From assembly GCA_963556695.1 (NCBI GenBank), contig CAUWAG010000020.1:4154001-4218000 (forward strand): a DNA stretch of 64,000 bases, read 5' to 3'. Positions 1 through 11,578 of the stretch are shown piece by piece (position 1 is the first letter of the stretch; every line of letters begins with the position of its first letter). A model generated the notes under the pieces. The model saw only the letters and a program-made list of their open reading frames with translations. It was not told where the DNA came from and did not search any database. The position numbers and the translations under genes were made by a program. The DNA is from Anthostomella pinea. Taxonomy: Eukaryota; Ascomycota; Sordariomycetes; Xylariales; Xylariaceae.

Positions 1-192
1 AAAGCGGTCGGTAAAGGTATGGTTGTCGGCCAGGTCAAGGCGGCAGACGGACAAACGGTCAACGTGGTGGTTGGCGACGATACTGGGGGTGCGATAGGCG
101 TACAGGGAGGACCCAACGACTCGCAGAGCAATCTGATGAAGGACTCGGCGAACGTCAGCGGGTCATCCAGCCAGAAGGCGGCGAAGCGATAG
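1..192 (+). CDS. 3' end of an unidentified gene (cut by left edge)
   Basis: Frame 1 is open from the first base to a TAG at 190-192, giving a 63-residue C-terminal piece. It is rich in Gly, Val, Asp, Ser and Lys and ends in a Ser/Gln/Lys-rich tail (SSSQKAAKR). The codons are GC-rich at third positions and contain no internal stop, which suggests the tail of a real gene entering from the left. I see no recognisable domain, so the function is unknown. An alternative is that this is a chance open frame in GC-rich DNA, because 63 codons alone is weak evidence. Confidence 0.4.
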   Translation, partial: KAVGKGMVVGQVKAADGQTVNVVVGDDTGGAIGVQGGPNDSQSNLMKDSANVSGSSSQKAAKR

Positions 193-1091
193 GGCCTCCC
201 TCCATATACGGATATAAGGAGCTTGTAATGGCTGGGAGGGTTAGGGTTAGGGTTAGTCAAGCCCACCGGCTGGTATCCCTCGTCATCCTGTGGAAACGGC
301 TGCGCCTAAAGCAGGATACCTACGTAGATCTCTGATTAGCCATGAATCAATCCTTAAGTACACGTTGCTCCCGTCCTACTTGACCAAGGTGTATGAATGC
401 ATCTCCAGGACGTGATCCGTGGCTGATAACCCGGCAATCAACCGCCTCCAGGGTTTCCCGGTAACGTGAAACAACGGTCACAGAACCAATGCCAGTCACG
501 TGATCTCCTGCCTGATAACGCGCAGAAGAAAGCGCAACCAAGGAGTACCGTAGCAACATACCAGGGTCAGGCCCAAACGCGCCTGGAAATTGCATAAAGG
601 CGAGCCAACGATGAGACCCGACGTCGTGCTTGTTTCCGGTCAGGACATTGACGACATTTACACCTCACGGCTCTTCGTACGAACCTTAAGTAAACGTCTT
701 GAACCGGATCTGTTCACCTAGCCGTAACCAACCACCAGCAAGTCTCGACCCATTACGAAGGTGACTTTGTCTTCGTCCGTTCTCGAGTGGCGTCAAATCA
801 ACTTGCAAAGGAGATCAATAAGAGTAGCTAGTGAGGCGATATCGACTTTGCGAAGCACCCATTCGACCATTCGATGTGTCGATTCGAATGCCTGGGTTCC
901 ATCATTCTTCTGCTGCAGGACATCGGCGATAAGATCCGGCCTAAGGAGCCTCCACATGTCTTACAAGGGTACGAGCTCGCCTTTGTTCACCACATGCAGC
1001 ATCAGGACTCGACTCGGGCATCTACATATCCATCTGCATCTGCATCTGCGTCTACGGTCTGACACAATGCTCACAGGTCGTCGGCTCCACA
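193..1091. other. Intergenic region with telomere-like repeat, upstream of the GCP4 gene
   Basis: About 0.9 kb between the left-edge fragment and the GCP4 start. It holds a short telomere-like tract near its left end (listed separately). The short open frames here show no recognisable protein. Its right part must contain the 5' UTR and promoter of the GCP4 gene. Confidence 0.6.
238..256 (+). repeat. Short telomere-like repeat (TTAGGG)n
   Basis: Nineteen bases read as GGG followed by two TTAGGG units and TTAG, that is three overlapping copies of the telobox core. TTAGGG is the usual telomere unit of filamentous ascomycetes. The tract is far too short for a chromosome end and is flanked by unique DNA, so it is interstitial. 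Teloboxes also serve as binding sites for TRF/Tbf1-type Myb proteins in fungal promoters. Confidence 0.8.
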
Positions 1092-3490
1092 ATGCTCCAT
1101 GAAATACTGCTCTCCCTGTCGGGACACCCGTCACCCCTCCTCAGGAACGACCACTCCGATCCCGCCGCCGCCGCCATCCTGTCCGCCCCGGAGCGGGAGC
1201 TCCTGAGCACGGCGGGCCACCTGAGCGATCTCCACTGCAAGCTCCTAAGCTACACCGCGCAGATCAGCGCCTCTCACCCGTCCGTCATCTGCCGCGCTGT
1301 CTCGACGGCCATTAACTCTGTCCACCTGGGCGCCTTTCAGCGGAAGGTCCTGGAGGTCGAAGAGAGCATTCTGCGCAAAGATGCCGCGCTCGTGGGGGCT
1401 TGCAACATCGTGCCCCTGACTGCTGTCATTGGCGAGTTCTCGGGCTGGACGCGGCGCCTGGAATGGCTGTGGAATCTGGTCCAGTTCATCTCCAGGGAAA
1501 GCAAAGGCGCCACTTGCCGGGCGGCACAGCTCATCGACAAGCTGCGAGATGAGCTCCAGACTGGGTATGCTGACATTGGGGAGACCGCGCTGAGCCTTGT
1601 TAAGGTTGCCGAGACTGCTTGGTTGAAGCAGGTATCGACCTGGGTTCTGTATGGACGTATACCTATGTTGGGTCATAATGACTTCTTTATTCGGAAAGAT
1701 GAAGAGGATGAGCAGGTGAGATCCCTCTTCTGATCTTGGGATTGACTGTGTGTTCTTACATGTTTCACCAGGGATACTCGATTGATGACGAGCTGTTGCC
1801 TGCTTTTGTGACACAGTCAACGGCGTCCTCGATGTTGTTCATTGGGACCTCTTTGAACCGAGTACATCGGAGAGGCGGTATGGACCCGAGTATCAGTGGT
1901 GTCGGGCATTTTTCTTCGCAACTGCAAGAGTTGGCCCAGTTGACATTCCCTCTCAATTCCGTCATGCTGTCTCGAGCAATCACAGCGATTAGACTCACCT
2001 TATCCCGTACAACTTTGCAAAAGCTCCTACCTCTGGGCAAGGTCCTTGAGATACTCAGGATCCTCCGGGAGTTCTTCCTGCTCGGCCGTGGCGAGTTTGC
2101 CATGGCTTTGACACAGCAAGCTGATGAAAAGATTCGCAGTCGCTGGCGACGCGCCGACAATCTTGCATATGAGAAGCGAGACGGACTCGGCACTGTCATG
2201 ATCAAAGAAGGTGAAGTTGCCACTGTTCTCTCTAAAACATGGACTGCGCTGGGGACGATGCAGGGCCAGCATGCGGACGAGGATGAAGAACTTGAACTGG
2301 CAAGGGGTCTTCTGCGGTTGAACCTATTCAAGTCCAATCCATCAACACCGGGAAAGGGCACATCCGAGAATGGTCAACGAGCCTCGCACGCCATCGCTGC
2401 GACGCCATTCCGAAATCTACTGTTCTCCGTCCCTGTTACTCTCACAATGCAGATACCATCCCCCTTGGACCTCTTCTTGGCGCCCACTGATCTGCACACA
2501 TACACTTCGATCAACTCATATCTCCTGTCCATTCGCCGCGCACACTTGCGTCTCACAGATCTATGGAAAATCACGTGTCTTCGGCGGCATCATCCACCGC
2601 CTCCCAGAGCACCATACGGTAACACGAAAGGAGGTGTTGCCAAGACTAGACTGCTCCATGAGCGCTGGTCTGCTCGTTCGTCCGCCATGCGAAGCGCATG
2701 GAGTACAAGCAGCGCCGCAATCTTCTTCCTCGCCGAGACGGAAGCCTATCTACAGGTAGAGGTCGTCGAAGGCCTCTGGGACGACTTCCACGGCTGGGTG
2801 ACTGGCACGGAAGAATCGGCCAGGCCGCACCACCAGAGGCCATCCATATCACACCACACGCACATGGGCCCCAGCTCCGCTCACTCTCAGGAAGACGACG
2901 ACGAGCCAGCACCGGATCAAAGTAATCCACAAGCACCCAAGTCTTCAACAACCCACGACCCCCAGACCCTCGCCATAGCCCACCGCCTCTACCTCCGCAC
3001 CCTCGTCCGCCGCCTCCTGCTGGCGCAGCAGCGCTTCACGGACCCGCTTTATGATCTGCTGGTGCACATCGACCACCTCGTGGCGCTCGTCCACCGCCTC
3101 CACGGCGTCTGGACGGCCGCCGATCTGGAAGCTGACGAGGGTGTCGTCGACGCCTTTTCTAATCTCGCCGCCGACGAGGCCGACGTGCGCGCCGGTATTC
3201 GTGATGTTGAGGCTAAGGTGAAACACGGCGTCGAGGATGTTGTTGCTGTGCTGAGGGGTCTGAGTATGGATTCGGCGTTTATGGCGGACTTTGAGGATGG
3301 TGGCGGCGGTGGTGATGGTGATGATGATGCGGAGGATTTTGGGGATGAAGATGGGGATGGGGAGGGGGAGGGTAGGTATGTACCCAGACGCGTGGGCGGC
3401 GTGGATCGGTTGTTGATGAAGCTGGATTTTGGCGGTTGGCTGGATTCGGGCAGGTCGAATCGCGGACGGGATGGTGGTGGGGAGTTTTGA
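1092..3490 (+). CDS. Gamma-tubulin complex component 4 (GCP4) homolog
   Basis: Two exons, 1092-1715 and 1772-3490, joined over a 56-nt GTGAGA...CAG intron, give 780 aa. The N-terminus (MLHEILLSLSGHPSPLL) is the characteristic start of GCP4-family proteins (animal GCP4 begins MIHELLLALSG). The family's gamma-tubulin-binding C-terminal region follows, ending with the typical GCP tail VDRLLMKLDFGGWL. GCP4 is a non-core subunit of the gamma-tubulin ring complex and helps form the microtubule-nucleating ring at spindle pole bodies. Two low-complexity inserts look lineage-specific: a His/Ser/acidic loop near residues 440-485 and a Gly/Asp/Glu stretch near 710-740. The 3' end faces the 4437-5869 gene on the other strand. 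The start is the first Met of the frame and matches the family N-terminus. The family call is firm; GCP5/GCP6 are less likely because both are larger and lack this N-terminus. Confidence 0.85.
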
Positions 3491-4436
3491 TACGGGCTGG
3501 TCACTCACTGCTAATGATGACGAGAGCGGTTATGCAAGCTGCATATTGTCACATAGGTCTCAGGCATTTCTTGGTGGTCTTGTTCATACTACATTCAGTC
3601 TGCGGCATAGATTGCCGAGCTACTGTAACTATATGGCTCCGAAGAGACTTGAGACGATTCTGTAACAGAACGAAAATCTGATATGATTCCGGCCGTTATA
3701 CAGAGATAGCTCCCCCCCGCGATCGGTGACCGATGCTCTCTGTTTTACTGTTGTTGCTGTTGCTGCTGCCCTCCTGTTTCTGTTCGCACAGGATGAGGCG
3801 ATATACCACATGAAACTTTTACACTCGTGCCCCCTGCTCCGTAATCCAGACATACAACCCAACGATGCAGATTCGATAATAGGAGAGAACCCATATAGCG
3901 CGGCTGTTTGCGCTGGTCGTCATGGGCGAAAGGCCAGAAACTCCATGTGCGTGATGCATGCGACAAATGATGATGGACGATGCTTCGACCTCTTGGTACA
4001 ACAGAGAGTGTGATGATAAAAACGCCAACCCATATATAGATGGTGAGGGAGAAGAGGTGAGAAGAGAATGGTAAAAACACAACATGATTAAGGAAATAAG
4101 CACTAGTATAGTAAAAGAGATTAGACGACATATATAATGAGAATAGTTGGGATGCCGTGTTTGGTCATGGAGTTCTGTCGTAAATCGTAAACGCTCGAGC
4201 TTCCCCTTGTTAGGTAGATTGCTTCGAGGCGATGGTGTGGTCCGAGGAGAGCGCGGGCATTTGGGCTTGCACAGCGGCGTGCGAAAGGCATTGTATATGC
4301 CTCGACCACGGCCTATCGGTCGATCGGTACTGTGGTATTAAGTAATGGTGTTGGTAAGGACAACGATGTCATATCTCTCTCTGTATGTATGAGAAGTGTC
4401 GTAACGTCGAACCGGTCAATTCCGGGTTCCCTATGG
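3491..4436. other. Convergent 3' intergenic region
   Basis: Space between the stop codons of GCP4 (+) and the 4437-5869 gene (-), presumably carrying both 3' UTRs. A CAA/CAG-like run near 3745-3770 makes a minus-strand open frame end in poly-Gln, but nothing here looks like a gene. Confidence 0.6.
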
Positions 4437-5869
4437 CTAGCAGGCGACGGCTGTCCGCTGATATCGAAGCGGACTATGGGAGTGGTGATCCGAGTTCCGA
4501 CGTTGGAGAAGGTGTTGCACAAAGGCCCTGGGGCCCATGAACTCCCCGTCCAGGACGGGCAGGCTGATGCGCCGGACCTTCTTCTGCTGCCAGCGCTGCT
4601 TGATGCAGTCGTCGACGAGGGCCAGGAGACCGGTGGCGACAACGACGCTGCGATAATGATGAGTAAGGATCGAGGGTTGGAAAATGTGGTGAGCTGAACT
4701 TACTCTGCGAAACCTGTCTTGAAACGTACTTCATCATCGTCGTCGTCGAACAGAGTCTCATCGCTGAACCACATATGGCACGGCGGGACCCATCCCCCAG
4801 CATGCTCGTCGGCCGCGACTTGGTCTGGTGACCGCGTGTCAGGTACAATATGTGCCACCGGTGTACGGTGGTTGCCGTCCATGAGAAGATGGAAAGAGAC
4901 GGCACCCGTGAGCTGGTCGACTACTCGTCTCCATGCGTATTTGCTATTCCACCATTCAAATTCGTATCTCTTGGCGTTCTTGCTCCCTCGGCGGTCGATG
5001 TCGACCCGAGCATAGTTGGAAAATTCCAATTTTATGGCACTTGTCGGCAATGAGCGAGCTTTTGGCGTGTTGTCCACGTCACTTGTGTGAGTGAAGCCAC
5101 CCGTGAACTCGTCAGCTTCAACAGGAGAAAGGCTCGTTCCTGGTCGACTGATAGCCGAGAGTAGTGAGCCCGCCGTCGGCAGACGGCTGAGAGTTGGTCT
5201 TCCTGCGAGGTTCTTGACTGCCGAAGATACTGATTGGTGTATATGGGGACGACTTGGGCTGGTCGGTTCGACATATTTGCGTTTGGAGTTGCAGACTTCG
5301 CGACCAGAGTCCCGACAGTACCGGCGGAGGGAGAATTCGCGTTTGCTGAGATCGTGCATACGCAAATGGAAGAGCTGGATGGTCCTCTTGCGCCGACCAG
5401 AAACCACAGTATCCACACGTAGGTTCATGTTGCCGTCTGATGTGAAGTCGTCATGACGTATAGAGAATTTGCTCGTGGTTGGGAAGAGTCTGGCAAAGTC
5501 TTCAGGGGTTGAAGGCCGGACATCAGTCTCTTCAATCTCATGTCGGTAGACGGGCATTGGTGGGATTTCGGAATAGTCCACACTTTCCATCCTTTCCAGC
5601 TCTTCCAGTTCGGCAATCGAGGCTTGCGACGAGTATGTCTCGACAGATGACCGTGGGTAAAGACTCGTCGACGGCGACAGGTCCTCGCCATAATGTACCT
5701 GGCGGAACCTGGGGGGAGCCTGCGAACTCGAGTCTTTGGTTGACGGCCTAGGGCTGTCAGATGGAGAGGTAGGCGCAGTGCTTCGAGATTCGTGAGAGTC
5801 GGCACTTTGCCTTGTGTACCGTGTACTGGTGGTACGAATGGAGGCGAGGGTATCCCGTCTTCGAGCCAT
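4437..5869 (-). CDS. Conserved-looking fungal protein of unknown function
   Basis: Exon 1 is 5869-4704 and exon 2 is 4647-4437. The 56-nt intron has a GTAAGT donor and ends CGCAG, and the spliced frame gives 458 aa. The N-terminal ~110 residues are Ser/Thr/Pro-rich and probably disordered. A middle part (about 110-210) has a dense basic/aromatic block (RRKRTIQLFHLRMHDLSKREF). After another disordered stretch comes a compact C-terminal module (about 280-458) with EFEWWNSKYAWRR, HLLMDG and GGWVPPCHMWFSDE. Just after the splice is a short hydrophobic helix-like run (VVVATGLLALVDDCIK). I recall no named domain. The well-ordered C-terminal module and consensus splicing make it a credible gene. The first ATG of the open frame is taken as the start. 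Confidence 0.75.
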
Positions 5870-6346
5870 GGCGATGATATTATGTGATATTGTATGAGTT
5901 GTTGTTTGGAGATGGCCCTGGGAGTAGAGGGTGATGCGTTGGGAGGGTAGGCAGCTCTTATATCTGCCTGTGGGAGATGTCCCAAGCAGCTTTAGGGTCC
6001 ACAGGAACAGGGGCAGAAGGGGATGATGTGAGTGGAAACAACTCGATTCACGCCGTGGTGATTCGATATAACCCCGCTGAGACCTGGTGGAAGAGGAGGG
6101 TCACTGGGTGTGCTAGACGCGAGGGTTGAGATCCCTCGGCAGGGGTATAAGCGCAGGACAGGGGTGGGTGTGAGCCGCCGCGGCTATCTTCAACGGAGTG
6201 AAGGTGGGATGCTCGTATCTTGTGCTACGAAGAGTGATAAAGCAATGTAGGATGGGCGACGACAGACGATGGATGAGGTCCGTTATAAAATATAAACGAG
6301 CTCGGTCGACTGGAGCAACATGGCACGACGAGAGACCGAGAGACAT

Positions 6347-6376
6347 GGGTGAAGTGGGTGAAGTGGGTGAAGTGGG
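6347..6376 (+). repeat. 9-bp tandem repeat (GGGTGAAGT)
   Basis: Three full copies of GGGTGAAGT followed by GGG, perfectly repeated, within the gene-poor region. It looks like a simple minisatellite with no evident function. Confidence 0.85.
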
Positions 6377-7027
6377 CTGACGGAGACAGCTTCACAGACA
6401 TTGGTTGGAAGTGAGCTGACAGTTGACTACTTCAGCAGCGGGCTTCTACGACGGGAGACACCCGCGGGCAAAATCCCGCAGAGTTACTTGGATGCATGAG
6501 GATGTCCGACTCCCTACCTGCCTAGCTGGTTTTGTCATGTTGCTGCAGGGCTCCCCCAACTGTCGCTCTCGTTGGCGGACAACCCCTGCGATTCACGGGT
6601 TCCCAAGAGTGCAGGAGGGTGTGGGGGGTGGATGGTGGATATGGGATGAGTGCCAGTTGGCGCAAGACGTGGGCGCAGCGCCTAAGGTACGAGTTTACTT
6701 GAGATGTGATCACTGATCATCGTGTTGTTGAGACACAGAGTGCAGGTGGCGGCACTACCTTACATGCAGGACAGGCATGCTGACAGACTGCCAGGATGTG
6801 CCGCAGTTCATCTTGGATTGTATCATAGTATCCAGAGCTTGTGTCGTGAAGCGCTGCCACAAGCATTAAGCTTGAGCGAGTAGCACATGTCGAACATGTC
6901 GTGTCACTTGACCGTGATGGATGGGATGTTATGAGGATGCAAATGTACGTGTGGCAGGAAAAGCGGGATCCCCGTGTGAAGACATCGGCAGAAGAGGCGG
7001 AGAGCCTGCACCATTACATCGGCGCCT

Positions 7028-7095
7028 CCAGGGGAGTTCCAGGGAGTTCCAGGGGCAGTTCCACTCTTCCAGGGCTATCCCAGGGCCTATCCCAA
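7028..7095 (+). repeat. Imperfect CCAGGGAGTT / CCAGGGC-type repeats
   Basis: A run of degenerate repeats: GGAGTTCCAGG occurs in neighbouring imperfect copies, followed by variants of CTATCCCAGGGC. It is intergenic and probably arose by replication slippage. Confidence 0.6.
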
Positions 7096-10000
7096 GCTGG
7101 AGATCGCTGCTCAGGTCCACTCCAGGGTAGTCGCTCCCACGATGATCCGATCGGCAGCGGCCCCAGACAGCCCTAATTGGAAGTGGCAGCTGCCCCAAGG
7201 AAACACCGAGCCGTCGGCCCCTCTGCCCCTGCCCCTCTGGAGTTCGCCGACAAGATGGATCGTTTGATTTTCAACATCAGATCAGAAAGCAGAAAATTCC
7301 ATCTTCCCCCTCAGCTCCAAGTGGTCAGGTTTCGAAAGGATTAGAAAATCTCTCCATCAACCGCAGCACCCTCGGCTGTCTAGAAACTGCAAGATCAGCG
7401 AGTGATTATCTCACTCAATTACCCTTTCACCGTCGGCCATGCGCTTGCTCGCGACTTTGATACACACCGGCCCCCGTCTGGACAGCACGCCGTCTGTCAA
7501 CAACCGTACCTAGGGCCCATACTGATACTGCTGACTCAGTATGGTTCACATCGCCGTCTGGAATCTGCTGCACTTGAATGCGTTTGCATATGGCAAAGCC
7601 CCTGTCTCGTCAAGCAGCAAGCAGTGCCGTGGCTGCAAATTGTTTGTCGGATACGGGCAGCGACTGCAGACCATGCTCCATCATGACGTTTTATGTCTAA
7701 CGTCGCGGGTTTTGCAGAACCTGACGATACACGCATGAGTCCTACATAAGTGACTTGCAGACCGCTCTATGGCTCATACACTCTACGACTACCCACCATC
7801 GTCATCATGCCAGTGACCGTCGCACAATTCATCACTGGCACAGATGTCGGAATTCGGGGTGATTTGACGCATCGCAGGATGCCATCAACATCAATATCGT
7901 CTTGAGTCTTGACGTTGGGTGGATTTCCTCAAACGCCCGCCCCATTTATCTTCTCAAGTGCATAGCTGTTGACCAGTAGCTCTCGGGCGAGGATTGATCC
8001 CAGTCAAACCATCCCAGGCCCAGAGCATACCTTGTGCTGTGGAGGATTCCCGGCAGTTGGGAACCATCGTGACCCTTACCGAGCGCCTGATGAAGGGCAC
8101 CGACAGTGTTTCCCGACGTGGTACAGATCTTGCTTGCTCGACCCGATCTCGGCCTCCAACAACTCTCCTTGCGACGACGCATCATACATGTCGCAGGTCA
8201 TTTGCTGCTTCATGCTGAGCAATTCCATCCGGCGTGGAGATGGCTAGTACAGCCGTTCCTACCGTGCTCTGCCTTCCTGCAGGTTGTCCAAAAGCAGAAC
8301 GCGTTGTGTGGCACCCTCTCATTCGCTGGCTGATTGGGGCCCGACGTCCCACGTCAGAAACCCAGACACACGAAGGCCGTTACGCACGTGTTTCCGGCAC
8401 CTTGCTGCCCTTTCGAGATTCAAGGCTATTGTCGAGGCGATGCAGTGATTGGATCCCGAGTGCCTGCTGTGCCTAAACGAAGCCATCTCAAGTACCGTGA
8501 GGAAGGGATCGCTCCGGTTAGGTCACCATGCGTCCGCCTTACTAACTTATTAAAGCTCTGGGCGCGTCAACGCTTCTGTGTATGGCAAGATGACCGACTG
8601 GCAGACCTTTGGTTCCCTTTGGCGGGGCTTAGAATAGCTTTCCCTTACCTGGGCACACAATGAGGCCATCCTTGCTCGATAGGGTGTTGCGAAGTCAGCC
8701 AAGGGGCTGGTCCTCCTCGACCACGACATCCCCCGCCTTGAGGGAGGACAGTTGCATAGTCCATCCCCTCCCAACACCACACAGCTTAACAACCGCGAGC
8801 TTGGCGTTTTTTTACGAGAAGCTTCCAACTCCCAAACACTGGTCCTGAGAACAAGAAGACTACCACGGGAGACTACCACGCCTTGTCGCCAATGGGCAGC
8901 CGAACGACGAGACATACAAATCGTTTACGTGATATTGGCTACTCAACCACAATGTGCATTGACTTCATGCAGCTGTTTGTCTTGCCACAAACCTCACAAT
9001 GCATACTGCCGAAGTCGGCATGCCAGATCTATGGAACTCACGTACGACTCGACCGTTCTGTATACTGCTTGCCACAATCGAGGCCTGTTCGTATGTACAC
9101 CCTCCGGAGGCAGTGAAAGATCACTGCTGATCATCTTTGGCAACCATCAACGGCCCGATCCTTCTGTGGAGTCTGAGTTTTGTTCAATGTCACATGGATA
9201 GCTCCTGTTTGCCAAAGATCGGAATCGTCTAGTGACTATAATGCATCGGTAACACGGACAGTCACAAGGACAACCACAGATATCGCCCGCCGCAAGCAAA
9301 TCCGATAGCCACGCATGCAACGACTATCGAGCAAATGGCTAAAGCCGTGCTATCCTTTCACGGTAGGCGATTGGAAGCATGCCGGCATTGCCTGCATTGC
9401 ACCGCTGAATTGATTGCTACCACTGCCAATGAGCTCCCAGCGCGAGTGGCGGCATTCGATCCTGTCGATTGCACTTCTCTGAGCTAGCCCTCCATGATCA
9501 GCATCTGCTTATCCCATTGGAATGAGAGGAATGATGGAACCGATGATCTTGTGGTCTGGACACCTGGATCAGCAGCCGCTTCCTTTAGGATTTGAAGTCG
9601 AGAGGTTTGATTGATTGTATTTAACGTGGGGGGTAGCTCCTCAGTAGTGCAAACCACGTGAAGTCGAGAGGATTCAGGGTCTTCGCCTCCCAAGTCCGAG
9701 CTACCCCTGAAGCTGCAGGACCTTGTCTCTTATCGACGCCCCTGAGACATCCGATGAGCTCGAAGCAAGACTCCCAGTGCATTTCCCCGACGTCGTGCGT
9801 TTCCAGAGGCGGGTAATGTGGAGATTCCGAGCTTGGAAGCACATTGGTCTTCCTTCATCAAACTGCAACCCTACCTACCTACCTACAACTGAACGTCTAT
9901 GGACCTACCCGCAGCCGGACCGCCACTACGAGGATTTCGGCCTGGCACCCAAGCAACCCATTCACAGTCGATATATTCATCAAGTTCCTGGTATTGGCCC

Positions 10001-10424
10001 TTGATAATGGCATGTACGACCAGCCCTCCGAGACTCAATGGTAAGTCCTTCAAGTATCATCGGCGCCAACCAGCTGCAATCTATATGCCGGCTTACGACC
10101 TATGATATAATGGCCTCACTCGGAGACGTAGGCTGACTGTACCACAGCATGTTGACTGCAGCATCGAGATTCCGGAGCGTCATGAGAAAGCTTCTCGTCG
10201 CATGGTCGATATCGCTTATACCTGTTGCTTCTAGAACCATGACAGTGCATGAGCCATGACTTCGGTATATAACCTTGCCAACCGATCGTCGCCCTTGCCT
10301 ATGGCTATATGTCCATATCCCGTGGCTTTGGTCGGCTTTGATCGCCGAGGGGATATAACCCAATCCCATGAAGCCGTCACGCCCAATGACGAGACGCGAT
10401 AGGGCAACCTCTCTCCGAGTGAGG

Positions 10425-10803
10425 CTATTCGCTCATCAACTCGTCCAGTCGGTCCAAGCCACGGCTCTGGCTGCCGCGTTGGGCAAGCCGCGCTGCCTCG
10501 CCCGCGTCGGCTCTTTCATAATAGTCAAGCTCCGGCATAAGCTCTGCGACCCGAGATTCTCCGCGTCTATCAGACGCACTGGGATGCGATGCCGGTGGTC
10601 CTGACAAGCGTCAAGCGGCCGTCGATGCCGTCGATTGCATCGAGCCGAGTCGCGATGTGCCGAGCCCAGTGCAGTCAACTCGTGTTGTGCCAGGAAGGGC
10701 CCTGTTCGCTCCGGAGAATTAGTCTTCGAGAAGAGAGGAAGAAGGTGGTCGGGGGCGGGAGGCCAAGCTCGCTGTCGCTAGTGTGCTGCGGCACGCTTCG
10801 CAT
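10425..10803 (-). CDS. Possible small two-exon gene (99 aa), uncertain
   Basis: Exon 1 10803-10680 and exon 2 10600-10425 would join over a 79-nt intron to give 99 aa, with phase maintained (A + GA). The C-terminal part (AELMPELDYYERADAGEAARL...RGLDRLDELMSE) is charged, helix-like and uses GC-ending codons, which makes it look coding. Against it: the donor GTTGAC is weak, the product matches nothing I know, and the would-be intron also reads as open protein-like sequence after one TGA. It may instead be a decayed gene. This is a low-confidence candidate within a gene-poor stretch. Confidence 0.28.
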
Positions 10804-11547
10804 GCATGACCTTACTGGTCTGAGCAGACCTGGGTTGTCTGTCTATTCTATGGTCGGATTCCGGCTGGACTGGGCTGCTCTAGGCTAATCTTGAGCACTT
10901 CCGTGAAACGAGGCCACGAGCGTCGAGCAGACTTTGAGACACGGACTTCATTTCGTACGATGTGTCAACGTCATAAGCGCGCGTGGTTTTGTCCCCAGGC
11001 CCCTCCTCCTCAGTTTCTTTGCCTCGTCTGCTCCGGCTCGAGCACAAGCACGAGCACAAGCCATCATCTTGCAGCAAGCGCCCTGTCACCTAAGACATGT
11101 AGGTCATATAGACGTATGTCTCGGGGGTGTGCCTTAGCTTCGTTCTCCCCGTAGCGTGCGTAGCCCGAGAAGCACACGTTTGGTACCTTGTCAACCTTGT
11201 TGATGCCGAGGCCGATGGCAGTGGCCGCGGCTGTTTACGGCGTAGCTGACATTCCGTGCTGAATCGCAGCTTTACAGCTACACGTAGCCCTCATAAGTCT
11301 CCGTTCGACATGCCTCTATCGGTGTTTGGGTCTCTATGCTATGTTGATATTGATCAATTTAACACCCTGGAATAAGCACCCTTAATCCAATAGGTCATCC
11401 TCAGTGCTTACTCCAGAACGGTTATCCCACCTACAAGAAACGCACCCTTTTCTTGCCGAACAAGGGGTGTACGGAGACTTTTGGAGGTTCAGTGTAGACA
11501 GCTTCACAGAAAGCTAGACTGTGAGGGTAGGTGGGATATGTCGGCAG

Positions 11548-11578
11548 GTACGGCATGGCAGGGTACGGCATGGCAGGG
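11548..11578 (+). repeat. 15-bp direct repeat (two copies)
   Basis: GGTACGGCATGGCAG occurs twice head to tail. It is intergenic with no associated gene. Confidence 0.8.

Noticed and set aside
238..256. Chromosome end
   Set aside because: Only three telomere units, flanked on both sides by unique sequence and genes; a real telomere would have many units and end the contig.
3745..4131. Minus-strand frame ending in poly-Gln
   Set aside because: It is the convergent 3' region of two genes; the poly-Gln is a translated microsatellite, and the rest shows no protein-like pattern.
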